Origin: Prorocentrum cordatum
Taxonomy: Eukaryota > Sar > Dinophyceae > Prorocentrales > Prorocentraceae
Length of the DNA stretch: 64,000 nucleotides
Direction: 5' to 3'
Assembly: GCA_963575745.1 (NCBI GenBank)
Contig: CAUYUJ010016293.1
Location: 184,501-248,500, forward strand
Below, piece after piece: positions 9,960 to 20,876 of this stretch (its first letter is position 1; every line of letters begins with the position of its first letter). Position numbers and translations under genes: made by a program. The notes under the pieces were generated by a model. The model saw only the letters and a list, made by a program, of their open reading frames with translations, was not told the DNA's origin and did no database searches.

Positions 9960-10490
9960 TGACATATCGGAAAGATGGTGTCGCGATCTTCTCTTTGGTC
10001 GCGAGGGGGCCTCGGGGGGGAGAGAGATTGTGCGCTTGTAACGCCGGGGGGGGAGGGGCGGATTGCTAAGGATGCAACTCGTGGGAGGCTACATTCCGCA
10101 TTTGCGCTGATATGTCCGTAGCCGAAAGCATCGGAGGTTGCTTGAACCCCCACCCTGCCGAGTCGAATTGCGCTTCTTAGGCTCTCGAGAGGCCGTTGCG
10201 CCCGCATCTTCTGCCTAGCTGCGCCCGCTGGGTTTGGCCCCGGGTCGTTTTCTTTGTGGCTGGTGTTTTGCTTGTCTGGCCGTTTCGTTGTGCTGGTGTT
10301 TTGTTGCTATCCACGTCCCCGCCCCCAGACGTCAGCGTCCCGAGCCTTTCTCCAGCCTCCCGCCACGCGGAACTGAGCGACGCGCTTTCCGCATTCATGG
10401 TGCAGCGCGTCGCCGAGGCCGCCGCCGTGGCACGCGAAGCAATAGTTCCTGACCGGACCAGCCCGTCGTGGAAAATATGGATCCAATGTC
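9960..10490. other. Unassigned spacer
   Basis: An open plus-strand frame at 10196-10609 has a hydrophobic start (FFVAGVLLVWPFRCAGVLLL), but it runs into the repeat element that follows. It is not supported as a gene. Confidence 0.35.
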
Positions 10491-10689
10491 TGGCGCCCCG
10501 ATCGGGACGATCGAAATGGGTACGGGAAGAGTGGGTATCAGTCCGACAGCAGAACTGGCCCCCTTTGACCAGGACTCGTTGTCCGTGTCGCCGCGGACTG
10601 TGTCCATAGAAGGCCGCCTGCCCAACGGTGGCCCCTGTTGGTTGGTGACAACACGTGTCCTTGGGCACCGTGCCCATTTCGGGCGTCCA
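10491..10689. mobile_element. GGACGCCCGA inverted-repeat element, copy 1
   Basis: Diverged relative of the element at 37843-38051. It shares gaaatgggtac near the left end, the core gaccaggactcgttgtccg, gaaggccgcctgccc in the middle, and cccatttcgggcgtccaa at the right end. Confidence 0.7.
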
Positions 10690-11280
10690 AGCCCGAGGCT
10701 CGACCGCGAGAGCGCGGAGGAGGCCCTGAAGCTCAGCCAGGTCGCCGGGGCTGGCCGCCTGGGCGCTCGCTTGGCTCGCGGACCGGCGGGTGCGTCCTTG
10801 CGCTCTGGGGTCGTCTGCCGAGCCAGGAGTCCGAGGAGGAAACACTAGATACAAAAACAAGTGAACGCCGGTTCCCAGGAGAACGTTGAGATGTATGGGA
10901 AGTGGGGAGAAGACCAAGATCCAGAAGATGTGTTGAAAGATGAAAGATGGGGAATCTTCAGATTTGGGTCCATGTAGTTGTGTTTCCCTGAGCCCGGCAC
11001 CGACACAGCTACCCTTCGACCCATCAAAACTGCACGGCGGAAGGGGAGGGGGACGGTGGCGAAGCTAATTTCAACGCGACGCCAAAAACAACGGGCGGTG
11101 GGTGGGGGGCGTTAGAACAGCAAGACTGCCCCCCCGAATTGTTATTCATCAGCCCCCTCCCAGGACCCAGGGGGTGGGTGGGGATATTTTCCGAATCGTC
11201 TACCTCCATTGCTCCCCGGACCTCTCCGAGGGTGCGTTCTGACCAGGACTTTGAGGCGAATCCAGCGGTGGCAGGCAGAG
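10690..11280. other. Spacer with a degenerate GTGTATTTA-type copy
   Basis: 10838-10975 resembles the GTGTATTTATTTGTGTG element in order (ggaggaaacac, tatgggaagtggggagaaga, tggggaatct) but is much diverged. The rest is unassigned. Confidence 0.4.
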
Positions 11281-11425
11281 CCTCCGAGGAGGAGAACGAG
11301 GAGGAGAAGGAGGAGGAGGAGGATCATGGTGAGGAGAAGGAGGAGGAGGAGGAGGAAATATGAAGGAAGAGGGCGAGGAGGAGGAGGAGGAGGAGGAGGT
11401 GGAGGAGGAGGAGGAGAAGTTTGCG
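11281..11425. repeat. GGA tract
   Basis: Impure GGA/GAA triplets with one atcatgg interruption. Encoded Glu runs are ignored. Confidence 0.9.
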
Positions 11426-11614
11426 ACGTCGCCGTCGTCGTCGATGAAGACGACGATGAGGGAGCCGCCGCCGCGGTTTCTTACCGGAGCAACCTCTCAA
11501 TCGTCATCCCCTTCGCGCCGCCACCATCGCGGCACCCTGGGCGCCTTCGGCAGAGTCGCGGGGGGCGGGGGCGGGGGCGGGGGGGGGAGGGGGGCGGGAG
11601 TGCTGGCCCGCGAG

Positions 11615-11773
11615 GAGAGGAGGAGGAGGAGGAGGAGGAGGAGGAGGAGGGAGGAGGAGGAGGAGGAGGAGGAGGAGGAGGATCGAGGATCGAGGAGGAG
11701 GATCGAGGATCGAGGAGGAGGTTCGAGGGTCGAGGAGGAGGAGGAGGAGGAGGAGGAGGAGGAGGAGGAGGAC
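11615..11773. repeat. GGA tract with GGATCGA units
   Basis: GGA triplets interrupted three times by (gg)atcgaggatcgaggagg. It ends about 170 bases before LINE-A. The GC-rich sequence between reads like protein in one frame, but I recognise no family. Confidence 0.9.
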
Positions 11774-11942
11774 GAGGACGCCCCACAGGCCTGGGATCGC
11801 CTGGGAGAGCCCTGGGAGGGCCACGGGTCGCCACGGGGGCCTTGGACCGGGCCGAGAATCGTCCTCCCCGCCGCTCCAGGCCGTCGGCCCTCGGGCCACC
11901 CCCGGCCTCCCGGACGGCCCGGAGGCCTCCCCTGCCCTGCCT

Positions 11943-12500
11943 GCACGGTTCAGTTAGTTGTCGAGACGATCAATTGTACGGCGTGGTCATCGATTGAGTC
12001 CTGGGCAGAATCCTCGACTTCGCACGTACTCCTGGTTCAGGAACATCGTTTGGTTAGCGTTGACGACATCGCGAAGGCAGGACAGTGGGCACTGAAGAGG
12101 GGATGGAAATCTAGATTCGCTCCAGCGTTACGTACCAGCGAGGGGGGTTCCTCTGGAGGGGTGGCGATTTTGGTGCGACAGTATCTTGGATTTCACGATC
12201 CCGATTTTGAGGCTGTTGTCGTTCCCCACAGAGCCTTGAGTGGTATTGTTTCGGTCCCTGGTGCTCCGCAAACTTTGTTCACGGCCCTATATCTACATGA
12301 CAGCGAGGACCTCTCTGACAGGAACCTCGCAATCCTATCAGCAGTCGGGCCTCGGCACAGCGAGTTCGCTGTCCCACATTGCATCGGAGGTGATTTCAAC
12401 ATGACGCCTGAAGTTGTAGCCGATTCGGCAGTGCCAGGCTGGTTGAAGTCTAACATCATTTTCACTAAGGACGGAACCTGTACTAGCACGGGAGGAGTTC
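11943..12500 (+). pseudogene. LINE-A APE endonuclease, N-terminal part
   Basis: This nicks target DNA to prime reverse transcription. The catalytic Asn is in ETINCTAW, the Glu in LLVQEHRL, an SSGGVAILV block matches the family SGG motif, and the GDFN motif appears as IGGDFNMTP near 12390. The frame then reads into nonsense at about 12500, while the next frame resumes with the endonuclease C terminus (YVSFILSAGLSRCL). There is no credible ATG of its own, since the upstream open frame is GGA-repeat translation. It is a frameshifted pseudogene unless the indel is an assembly error. Confidence 0.88.
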
Positions 12501-12501
12501 G

Positions 12502-13555
12502 TACGTTAGCTTCATCTTGTCTGCAGGCCTCAGCCGCTGCCTGCAGTCTGTCGAGACGGTGCTCGGCACCGACATCAAGACGCACACCCCCGCGCGCATC
12601 CTCTTCCACCCGCAGTTGGCTGAGCTCAAGGCCCTCCAGTTCCTGAAGCCCCCGAAGCTTCCAGCAGAGAGGCCAGTCGGCCCGCAGCCCCATCCACCTG
12701 ACCTCTCGGAGATTTTGGACTGCGCCAATCATGGGATCGATCTTGTTGCTCGGAAGGCCCCCAGAGGCCAAGTGCAGCGGCACCTCGACACGCTGTATCG
12801 CCTCTGGGCTGATACCGCCGAGTGGGAATTGTCTCAGGTCCTCCAGACGGACCTGACTATTTGGGGTACTAGGGGCAGGCGGCCTCGGCTGGCCTGGGTC
12901 TCGGCGCTCGACAGGGACTCCAAGGCCTCCTACAAGGACCCATTGCTGTTCGCAGGTAGATGGCTATCCCGATCCTTTCGGTTTCTCTTGGGCGCCATGA
13001 CCGACGGTGACGTTTTGACTTTCAACAAATACAAACAACACATCCTGGAGGCGCCTCTAGATATTTTCAGTGCTTTGGGAGATTTCCTGGAGTTATATCG
13101 TGAGTGTTCTGTTCTGGTCCAGGGGCTTGAGGGCGTTCATGCTGATTCAGGAGGTCTTCTTGAATGTCAAGCTCTTCTTGAACCCAGCTTGGATGAGTAT
13201 GCTAGGGCTTCCTCGCAGAGATCTTTGAAGGCGTGGCGTAGCTGGCTTCTAGACAGCATCGACAAGGGAGGTCGGAATGCCCATCGTTGGACCAAGAAGT
13301 TGAAGCCGTGGGTCGCGACCGCCGCGCTCTCGGCCGAAGGGCTCGCCCTCTCGGACCTTCTTTCGCTCCTCCAGGCGGAGGGGGCTAGGTTCGGTGAGCT
13401 TTGGAACTCGAAGTCCCACCCTCCTGAGGCCTGCAAGGAGCCCATCGATTACTTGGAAGGCCGAAGCCCCCTCACGCCAGAAGATCTGATTACTGTGAGT
13501 AAGTCCTACGCAACAGGTACTGCCACAAGTGTGGATGGCTTCCACATGCGCCATT
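12502..13555 (+). pseudogene. LINE-A endonuclease C terminus and EN-RT linker
   Basis: It continues the endonuclease (SAGLSRCL, IKTHTPARILFH) and then a roughly 300-residue linker typical of LINE pol proteins. Marks include a KAWRSWLLDSIDKGGRNAHRWTKK block and, at the end, the approach to RT (LTPEDLITVSKS, TATSVDGFHMRHF), which matches the usual G-x-D-G-x-H-x-R entry to RT motif 1. The frame is lost at about 13555 and continues in another frame as MLQPGLLSVL. Confidence 0.82.
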
Positions 13556-13556
13556 T

Positions 13557-14525
13557 TCTATGTTGCAACCAGGCCTCCTGTCAGTTCTGTGCACGCTCTA
13601 CTACGTGATGGAGTGCACTGGGCTCATGACCCACCAGACGCAGGTATTGATCACTCTCCTCCTTGCCAAGCCAGCAGGAGGTTATCGGCCGATAGGCTTT
13701 TTTTCAGCTTATTATCGTTTGTGGGCGAGAGTTCGCCGCCCATACGCCGAGCGATGGGAAGCCGATCATCAGCGGATCTACTTAGCAGCTGGTTCCTTCA
13801 ACGCAGCGCTCGACGTAGTCCACAGGCAAGCCGTCGGAAACGAACGCTCTGTGGGGAAAGGAGAGGCGGTAGCTGAGATCCTCTGGGGCCTCTACAAGTT
13901 CTACGAATCGATTCGGCTTCCTAAGCTCGTGGCGCGGTGCGAGGCCCAAGGTTTCCCCAAGCAGATTCACAGGGTCTCGATGAAGGCCTACGGAGGTGCG
14001 CGTTTTATTTCTCTTGGGGGCCTGTTGCACGGCCCGCATTTCAGTGAGCATGGCATTGTTGCAGGTTGCAGTTTCGCTACTACCTACATTAGGGCATACG
14101 TTATCCCCACGATGGACCTCCTGAGGCTCCCCTACCAGGTTCAGCTCGACATCTACAAAGACGACTACGGCATATCTAGCAGTGGGTCTGGGAAGTCTGT
14201 AGTGTCTTCGCTGAAGATGGCCTCTACCGGGCTGCTTATTGCCCTCGAAGGGGACATGGAGTCGCGTATTTCTGACGAGAAGGCAGCAGTAGTATCCTCT
14301 GTCAATTGGGTCGGCGAGGCAGTCAAGTCTTTCTTGGGGAGGTACGGAGGACCTTCCGCTGATTGCCGCACTGCTGTCAACCTTGGTATTGACGACGGCG
14401 CTGGTCAGGCGCGTCGCGCCAGAGGTCGTGGTCGCAAAGCTGCTGCTCGTTTTCGTGTTTTTTTCGACAGAGAGTCAAGAGGGCCTTCAAATGTCGGCAG
14501 GCGCTTGGACGTCATTCCCGTACAA
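13557..14525 (+). pseudogene. LINE-A reverse transcriptase, catalytic Asp lost
   Basis: RNA-dependent DNA polymerase domain. Fingers motif LLLAKPAGGYRPIGFFSAYY, then RPYAERWE. Motif A reads LWGLYKFYESIRL where the family has LWDL, so the first catalytic Asp is Gly (GGC where GAC is expected). Motif B is GIVAGCSFATTY. Motif C is DIYKDDYGIS with both Asp residues present. A thumb-like region follows to about 14470, after which the frame shifts to the one carrying ILSGPVASVTYGAAVFG. Losing this Asp alone would abolish polymerisation. Confidence 0.88.
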
Positions 14526-16572
14526 TATTTTGTCTGGGCCTGTGGCCTCGGTGACGTATGGGGCGGCTGTCTTTGGGGCGTCTGATCATGAATTGGGGCT
14601 CTTGAGGACTGGATCCGGAAAGGCTGTCAAACCATCGGCTAGTTCGAGGTCCCTTACGGCCCTTTGTATTCTCGAGAACGACCCGTTATACCACGCTTCT
14701 ATCGCACCTATCGCTCGGTACTCCAGGGAGATTTGGGACGCCCAGGTGCAGCAGACTCCGTTCGCTTTAGGATTTCGTGAGCTTCGCGCAGCCTGGGAGG
14801 GCGTCTGGTCTAAGCCACCTACCTCGTGGCGCAGGGTACGCGGGCCGATGGGCGCCATGTTTCTTTCGCTCAGCCGTATAGGCTGGTCCATGACATCTTT
14901 TGAGCAGCTGGAGAACGACCTGGGTGCAGAGTATTCCCTGACCATCAATTCCCCTCAGCTTATCAAGCAGTTGCTGCACGAAGGAATGGTCAGGATGCTA
15001 TGCCGTGTTTCAGGTCAGAAGCTCTGGCTTCAAGGCCGTGCATGCTGCGACGCTGTGATCAGAGACTTGCGCAGCTCGAAATACTCTTATTTCGAGAAGG
15101 GATGCATCCGTGCCAATGCCTGCGGGGCCTGTTGGACCCAGGAGAAGGCCGTGTCCCTCGGATATCAGATCCCTGAGGTCCGTTGTTCTCTGTGTGGCGG
15201 CCCTTCGGACTCTATGTGGCACAGGTTATGGTTGTGTCCTGCGGTCGGCGATCTCAGGAAGGAGCCTTGTGATCCCGAAGTGTTGCAGGCGCGTTCCGAG
15301 GTGGACTTAGCCACCGTCTCGAACGACCAGTTCGTGCTGTTCACGAAAGGTATATTCACTCACCCCTGCGAGCACCTCCCGATGCCCTCCAAAGAATGCC
15401 TCCCTATGGTCCATTGGGGAGCTCCTCAGCACGATGATTCTGATGAGCAGTTATTCTCTGGGGATGTGTTCTTCGACGGATCATGTAGGAAGCACGCAAT
15501 TAAGGAACTAAGCAGGGCAGGATGGGGTTTAGCTGTATATGATAATCACAGGGATTTGCAGTGTGTTATGTGGGCCCCCCTTTGGGACTGGTTCCCCCAG
15601 ACCTCCCAAGCGGCGGAGTTCGGGGGCCTGGCCCACGGGTCTCTGCGTGTCCGGGGGCCCTCAGGAGGTTTCAGCGATTGCCTTGATGTTTGTAAAGCTT
15701 TTCTTTTGGAGAGGCCCAAGCGACTCTCCTGCAAGCGGCCTTATGCAGGGCTGATGATTAATACCCTTCAGTCTAAGTTGGCCTGCCTTCACAAGGTGAA
15801 GGCCCACGTTGCAGATTCCCCGGATTTAACGGCCGATCAGCGGCATTTAAAACTTAGTAATGATGAGGCCGACAGAGCGGCCAAGCGAGGAGTGGACATG
15901 CACGCCATAGGATCTCAGGCTGAGCTGGATTTTGTTGACTGGCAACTCAAAGTTGCCAAGAACGTCGGCCTGCTGGCAGCCCGTCTTCTCCCGTCTTGGC
16001 CAAGACTCAACCTTGGCGGATTTGATTTTATCGCCCCAGCCCGCGAGGTGGTGCCGCCGCCCCCACCTGTGGAGCAGTATCATCATGAGTGGGTGTGGTG
16101 TGCCACCTTCTGGCGATGCAGCGTCTGTCTCCGATGCCGCCGCCAGTCTGTGAAACCCGATCTTTCAGGGTGCTCGGGCCAGCTCCCTGACGTGGCCCTT
16201 TCCATGCGGGATAAGGGCCGCGCCATCACGGCCCTTCGGTGTTCGAATCAAAGAATGTTATATTTTTGTCATCTCTGCTGCGGGCGCAGCTGCGGTGGAA
16301 GATTCAAGAAGCTTAGTGAGTCTTGCATCCCAGAGCCCGAGGGGCCCAGGAAGTCAAAGTACGCGTCCTCGGTCTTGAGGGCGCTGCGGGGGGGGAGGCA
16401 TCCCAGGCTGGCTGGTGTGACTTGTGAGGTGTTCGACCCTGCTGCTGAAGCGAGCGAATCTGAGGCTGGCGATCGGGCCGAGCATGTCGGGTCAGCTCAG
16501 GCCCGCAGTCCGCTGCGGGAGGAGGGTGAGCACGCCCCTGACCAGCCACCCCTTTCAGACAGCTCGGACTGA
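14500..16572 (+). pseudogene. LINE-A zinc motif, RNase H and terminal Cys/His domain
   Basis: The frame is open to a TGA at 16570-16572. A CCHC-type RT-associated zinc motif lies near 15185-15240 (CSLCGGPSDSMWHRLWLC). RNase H follows: FFDGSC (first Asp), QAAEFGGLAHG (Glu), SDCLDVCKAF (Asp), then KVKAHV and SNDEADRAAK (last Asp), all the expected acidic residues. After RNase H comes a Cys/His-rich domain of roughly 90 residues (CATFWRCSVCLRC near 16100, FCHLCCGRSCGGRF near 16270). LINE-B ends in a similar domain. The final residues are acidic and probably disordered. Confidence 0.88.
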
Positions 16573-16615
16573 CCTGCGCCAGGCGGGTAAGCTAGTCCGA
16601 GTTTTTTCTTAACTC

Positions 16616-16635
16616 AACCCGAGCTGGCTCGGGTT
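16616..16635 (+). other. 3' stem-loop of LINE-A
   Basis: AACCCGAG CTGG CTCGGGTT forms a perfect 8-bp stem with a 4-base loop, 44 bases after the stop codon. A run of seven A follows shortly (16648-16654). LINE RTs often recognise a 3' hairpin, but this role is inferred. Confidence 0.45.
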
Positions 16636-16659
16636 CAGGGCGCCTGTCAAAAAAATCCT

Positions 16660-17110
16660 TGGGTTGTTTTGGGGAGCTTGGGCCCTGAAGGTGCCTCCTG
16701 GAGCCATCTTCGGCCCTCTTGGGGGCCTCCATTGGCCGTCTTGGGAGCCTCCCATGGCCCTCTTGGGCTTCTCTTGGGAGCCTTTTTGGAGCCTCTTGGG
16801 CCCCTTCTGGCAGTCTTGGGGCTCTCTGGGGCAGTCTTGGGGCCCTCTTGGGCCGTCTTGAGGTTCTCTGGGGGGCCTCTTGGGCCGTCTTGGGGCGATA
16901 TCGGGTGCTCATCCAACCATGTTGGACGCTGGTACGACCCAGAAAACGGACCTGCTAAAAATGCACGTTTTCCGGAGGGAATTGGACGATGTTTGGTTCT
17001 TCGGGGCCCTCTTAACGGCCTCTTGGGGCGTCTTGGGGACCTCTTGGGCGTTCTTCAGAGCATCGAGGTCCCACTTGGAACGCTCTTGTGCTTTCTTGGG
17101 TCTCTCCTGC
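16660..17110. repeat. CTTGGG-rich array, copy 3
   Basis: Same CTTGGGGGCCTC-type units as 6397-6735 and, on the other strand, 2620-2990. Open frames of Leu/Gly/Ser repeats result. No gene. Confidence 0.75.
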
Positions 17111-17822
17111 GCCTCTCTGATGGCCCTTTTGATCGCCTTGAGTCTGCTCGCAAGGCCCAGCAAGGCGCCCTGGGTGGCCCGGAAGGGCCGGGTGACCTTT
17201 TCTAAGGGCGTCGAGGGGGCCCCCGGGACCCTCCGAAAGGGCGTCCGAGGGGTCCCTGGGGGGGTGTCTGGTTTAGGAGGGGGGGGTCGGGTAATAAAAT
17301 ATAAGAATCGGAATACATATATATATATATATGTATGTATGTATGTATATATATATATATATATGTGTGTGTGTACATACTGGTACCTGGGGCCCTGGCC
17401 CAAATGAGTTCAGGATCTAGACTCCCCCCCTTCATGCGAAGTGCCGAGCTTTCTGTTAGAGGGGCGACTCTTCCAGGAAACGCAAAGCACCAGCACCGAT
17501 TGGCAACTTGTGGCATGTTGGGGAGTCGTGATACAGATGAGAGGTCCGAGAAAAGAGGGCCTTGCGCATGATCCAGATTTGGAGCCAAAGTGAATGTTTG
17601 TTTGGCTTTTTGGCAGGGGTGGTTGGTTCGCGCGCAGCCAGCAATATGCCCGCACCTCTGCTGTCCTTGTCCAAAACAATGCAAAATTGTTGCCAGGCGC
17701 CCGCGCATGCGCCAGCTTTGGAGGCACAGTGCAGTTGGTTATCTGTTTACCAGGGATGGTGGGGGGGGCTCATTGGTCCGGGTTGGCTGCCGGTCGCCTG
17801 GGAGAGGGGTGCTTATTCATAG
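17111..17822. other. Spacer with AT/GTAT microsatellite at 17311-17376
   Basis: The microsatellite is (AT)n, then GTATGTATGTATGTAT, then (AT)n and (GT)n. The remaining sequence has no recognisable feature. Confidence 0.6.
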
Positions 17823-18200
17823 GAAGCAGTGATACACCTCTCCCCGACGGGGAAAAAGGGGAGGTTGGAAGAGGAAGCGCCCTAGGATATTCTCGCCGCC
17901 CTAGAGGGCTGGTGGGACTTGTAGACAAACAAGAAAAAACGACCCGCTTTAAAGGCCCGCCTGGCACATGTACCATGGCCGCCAGGCCCCATGGTCCGGG
18001 TAGTCCCTGGGTGTCCCGTCTCGCCCGCCGTGCATATTGCGGCCGCCAGGCCCCAGTACTGTTCGGGTGGTCCGTGGGTCTCCTGCTCAGCTCGCCCTGC
18101 ATACCATGATCGTCAAGTCCCCGAGAGCCCGGAGCATCTGCAGTCAACCCGAATAGTACGGATGGGCAGCCTTCCCAAGCGTACCCTTGCATGTTTGCCC
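17823..18200. repeat. CCCCGACGGGGAAGG family, partial copy 3, with an internal duplication
   Basis: ctctccccgacggggaaaaa, a gaggaagcgccct block and gagggctggtggga match 3885-4065 and 7045-7165. At 17978-18105 a stretch of about 60 bases built on ccgccaggcccc and ctgggtgtc / gtgggtctc is present twice. Confidence 0.5.
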
Positions 18201-18459
18201 CTTCGGCCCATCCTGGGCGAATTTCACTGGCCAACCTCGTTCGAAGAACGTCAAGTTGGCCCTCCGAGGCTCTTGCATCCTTACCGCGCATCCTTACGAT
18301 ACCAGTCGGCTGCAGTGACGACATGACACACGACCACCAAGCAGATAGGGCAGGCGTAATTGGCAGACATCCCCACACCACCAGGGAGGCGCCGCACATT
18401 CGATTTGAAGTGTTGCTTGCGGCTGGTGTCTCAGCAGCGCTTATAGTGACCCCAGTGAT

Positions 18460-18557
18460 TTGCGATTTCGTGTTGCTGTCTTCACCGTCGGGCTACAGTC
18501 TCTCGTGCACGCGTGGACGCGTCGGGCGGAGCGATTGGACATCGACCTTCGACATGT
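18460..18557 (+). other. Exon-like island ending at a possible splice donor
   Basis: The frame reads LRFRVAVFTVGLQSLVHAWT and continues to DIDLRH, followed by gtaagg. After a pyrimidine-rich repeat, ctctctgcag precedes tatcatcgcgatggattcag, which precedes gtgatt, a possible tiny exon at 18802-18821. This is inference only. Confidence 0.15.
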
Positions 18558-18574
18558 AAGGATTCATGATCGTT

Positions 18575-18601
18575 ATGTTTCTCTCTCACTCTCTCTTTAT
18601 C

Positions 18602-18644
<43 letters not shown>

Positions 18645-18945
18645 GTCTCTCTCTCTCTCTCTCCCTCTTTTTTCTTCTCTCTTTCGTGTTTCTTATATCT
18701 CTCTGTCTATATATACATATATATATGCATAGCATACGATTGCCATTCGGAGTCCCCTCCCGTCCATGTGTCTCTCTCTCTCTCTCTCTTTGTCTCTCTG
18801 CAGTATCATCGCGATGGATTCAGGTGATTATCTTTTTCTCTCTCTCTCTCTCTCTTTCTCTCTTTCTCTTTTTCTCTTTCTCTTTTTGTTATCTCTCTCT
18901 CTCTCGATATATATATATATATATACACACATATATACAAAAAGT
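18575..18945. repeat. CT and AT microsatellites
   Basis: (CT)n blocks at 18580-18600, 18645-18670, 18775-18800 and 18837-18905, and (AT)n at 18604-18640 and 18909-18924. Confidence 0.95.
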
Positions 18946-19261
18946 GTGTGTATCACTCGCTGGTCTGGCGCCCGATACGTCCTCCAGGGCCGCTGGCTCT
19001 CAGACACTGCCGGCTTGCCTCAGCCCGACTGCCGGTGTTGTTTCGTCCTTCACTGTTGGGATATGCGCCGTGTCTGTTGTTCCGCGCTGCTTGCCGGCCG
19101 GCCGCAGTACTCGCACCTCGGGGGGGGGCCACACGTTGCAGAACCCGTCGTGCCCTCCGGCCTCGTTCCTCGCCGCGCGCCGTCGGCCTCCGACCCGAGC
19201 TCGAGGCCCACTGGCCCGACGCGCCCTCCGGCCCGACGGCCCCGGCACGCCCCCACGTCTT
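18946..19261. other. Unassigned spacer
   Basis: GC-rich with open frames in several registers and no domain. Confidence 0.35.
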
Positions 19262-19420
19262 AGGAGGGAAAAAAAAACACAGACACAATGAATCGTCGAT
19301 TTCCCAGAAAATATGGGAAAATATGGGAAGTGGGGGGAAGACAGAAACCCAGAAAATATGAGAATGTATGGGGAATCTTTTTATTTGTGTGTATTTATTT
19401 GTGTGTCCCTGGGCCCCTTC
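19262..19420. repeat. GTGTATTTATTTGTGTG element, copy 2
   Basis: The best preserved copy: gaaaaaaaaacacagacaca, two aaaatatgggaa blocks, gtggggggaagacagaaacc, and the ending tttgtgtgtatttatttgtg then tgtccctgggcccc. Confidence 0.85.
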
Positions 19421-19891
19421 ACCCTCGGCCTCCAGCTCCGGGGTCGTCCTCGCGCTCTGGCCTTCGGCGTACCGCCTGGCCGGTGGCGCACCGGAGGGGC
19501 GGGGGCGGGGGAGGGGCCGAGCGGGGGGGGGGGGGCACCCGATCGAGAAGCCCTGCTCCGGCACCCAGGACTTTCTCTGCCTCCCCCCTCCCCCTCCCCC
19601 CCCCCGCCCCCCCTCGCCCCCTCCCCTGTGCCATGGCTTCTCGTGCGCCTCGTGCTGCGTGTGTCCCCGGGCGTGCCAGCTCTCGGAGGCCACGGCCTCG
19701 TTCACACCTGGGCGACGCAAGAAGACCGGGTCGACTGCGCCGGCATTGGCGAGGTAGCTGCCCGCGTAAGGTCGCGCGTGAGCGCCCTCGTTTCCAATGT
19801 GGCGCGCCTCGCCTGCTGGCGACCCGAGTTAGCCGCGGCGTAAGGTCGCTGCGACAACCTGAGGCATTTTTGAGAATTGCCACCAGCTTGG
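19421..19891. other. GC-rich spacer, possibly exon-bearing
   Basis: The last part (to about 19843) has a frame ending EVAARVRSRVSALVSNVARL then CWRPELAAA and a stop, with GC-rich third positions. It could be an exon. No family is recognised. Confidence 0.25.
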
Positions 19892-20012
19892 CATCGCTCG
19901 GACGTGTGCATTTTTCCTTCGGCGAGGGCCATCGAGGAGCATCCTTGATCATTCGGCGAAAAAACCACGCACGAAACCAAAAAAAACACAGGGAATGGAC
20001 GTCCGAGCGATG
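19892..20012. mobile_element. CATCGCTCGGACGT MITE, copy 1
   Basis: 121 bases with perfect 14-bp inverted ends CATCGCTCGGACGT and ACGTCCGAGCGATG. The core has accatcgaggagcatccttg-type sequence, ggcgaaaaaaccacgcacga, and an A-run before cacagggaatgg. Left flank TGG and right flank GCG/GCC recur in all copies. Non-coding. Other copies: 28679-28800, 29041-29139, 31604-31704, 40415-40722, 46849-46968, 47641-47761 and 56930-57051. Confidence 0.88.
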
Positions 20013-20504
20013 GCGAGCCAGAGCCTTGCTTCCATCTCTCCGCGCCAGTTTTTCGAGGCGCCTCCCCGCGGGCCGCACGGCCTGAAAACAGTTAGACGTC
20101 AGGATCCCAGGGCCCGGGAGGCCCAACTGGCCCCTAGCAGACCATCCTCTTCCGTGACGTCCCCCTCGCCTCGCCCCAAGACGTAATGGAGGATGACGAT
20201 TAATAAATGACCGGGGGTCGTGTTCACGCGGCGGCGCCCGGGATTACGATTAGAAAAAACCATCCGCGTGCTGGAAAATTATTTGTTTTAAACCGTTCTC
20301 CTCCAGTCAGAAAATTATGCAGAAATCGCAGAAAACTATTTTTTAATCGTTCTCTCACATTTTTGTTATCAATCGTCATCCCGCATTACGTGAAGCTTGC
20401 AAAGCGAGGTCATGGAAGGGTATGGTTAGCCAGGGGCCGGTCAGGCCGCGCCCGAATTTCTCCTCGTCGCTCCCCCAGCCAGGGATCGTTTCGATGCCTC
20501 CGAG
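20013..20504. other. Spacer, AT-richer island
   Basis: 20240-20400 is notably AT-richer than its surroundings, with aaaattat repeated twice. No gene is seen. Confidence 0.35.
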
Positions 20505-20700
20505 TCGATTCGATTCGATTTCGATGGATTCCGATTCCGATTCGATTCGACTTTGGATTCCGATTGGGATTCCGATTTCTCAATGAGGCATTACTGCTCT
20601 GCCGATTTCGGCCGATTCGACTTCTCTCGACTCGGCTGCCGATTTCCGCCGATCCGATTCGTTTCGATCGCCGATCCGACTTATCGATTCGACTCTGGGC
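20505..20700. repeat. GATTC/GATTCCGATTC array
   Basis: Runs such as tcgattcgattcgatttcga and gattccgattccgattcg decay rightward into scattered cgattcg. Similar sequence recurs at 54795-54880 and 55080-55165. Confidence 0.85.
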
Positions 20701-20876
20701 TCCCCTGCCCAGCCTCCGCCGCGGCCCGGACGTGTCGTCCGCAGCGGCGGCCGTGCGCTCCTGGCGGGCGGCGCTCCCGCGAGGTCTACGAGGCCCACGC
20801 GCGGCTGGAGGCTGCAGCCGGCACCAGCCAGAGCCCTGCCCGGGCCCCTGTCCTTGGGCGTCGCGGCGGCGGCGGC

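Larger units (their letters stand above)
11950..16640 (+). mobile_element. LINE-A: 5'-truncated APE/RT/RNase H non-LTR retrotransposon
   Basis: Domain order is APE-type endonuclease, linker, RT, CCHC zinc motif, RNase H and a terminal Cys/His-rich domain, as in I-like LINEs that carry RNase H. No ORF1 is present: the left boundary falls at the endonuclease start, where GC content drops. Coding sequence runs through three frames, with shifts near 12500, 13555 and 14525. A 20-base hairpin follows the stop codon. No target duplication was found. Confidence 0.92.

Noticed and set aside
10196-10609. Hydrophobic-start frame as a secreted or membrane protein
   Set aside because: It runs into a GGACGCCCGA repeat element and has no coding-like continuation.
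11360-11940. Glu/Gly-rich N-terminal extension of the LINE-A endonuclease
   Set aside because: It is GGA-tract translation joined by chance to the endonuclease frame. Base composition changes sharply at about 11945.
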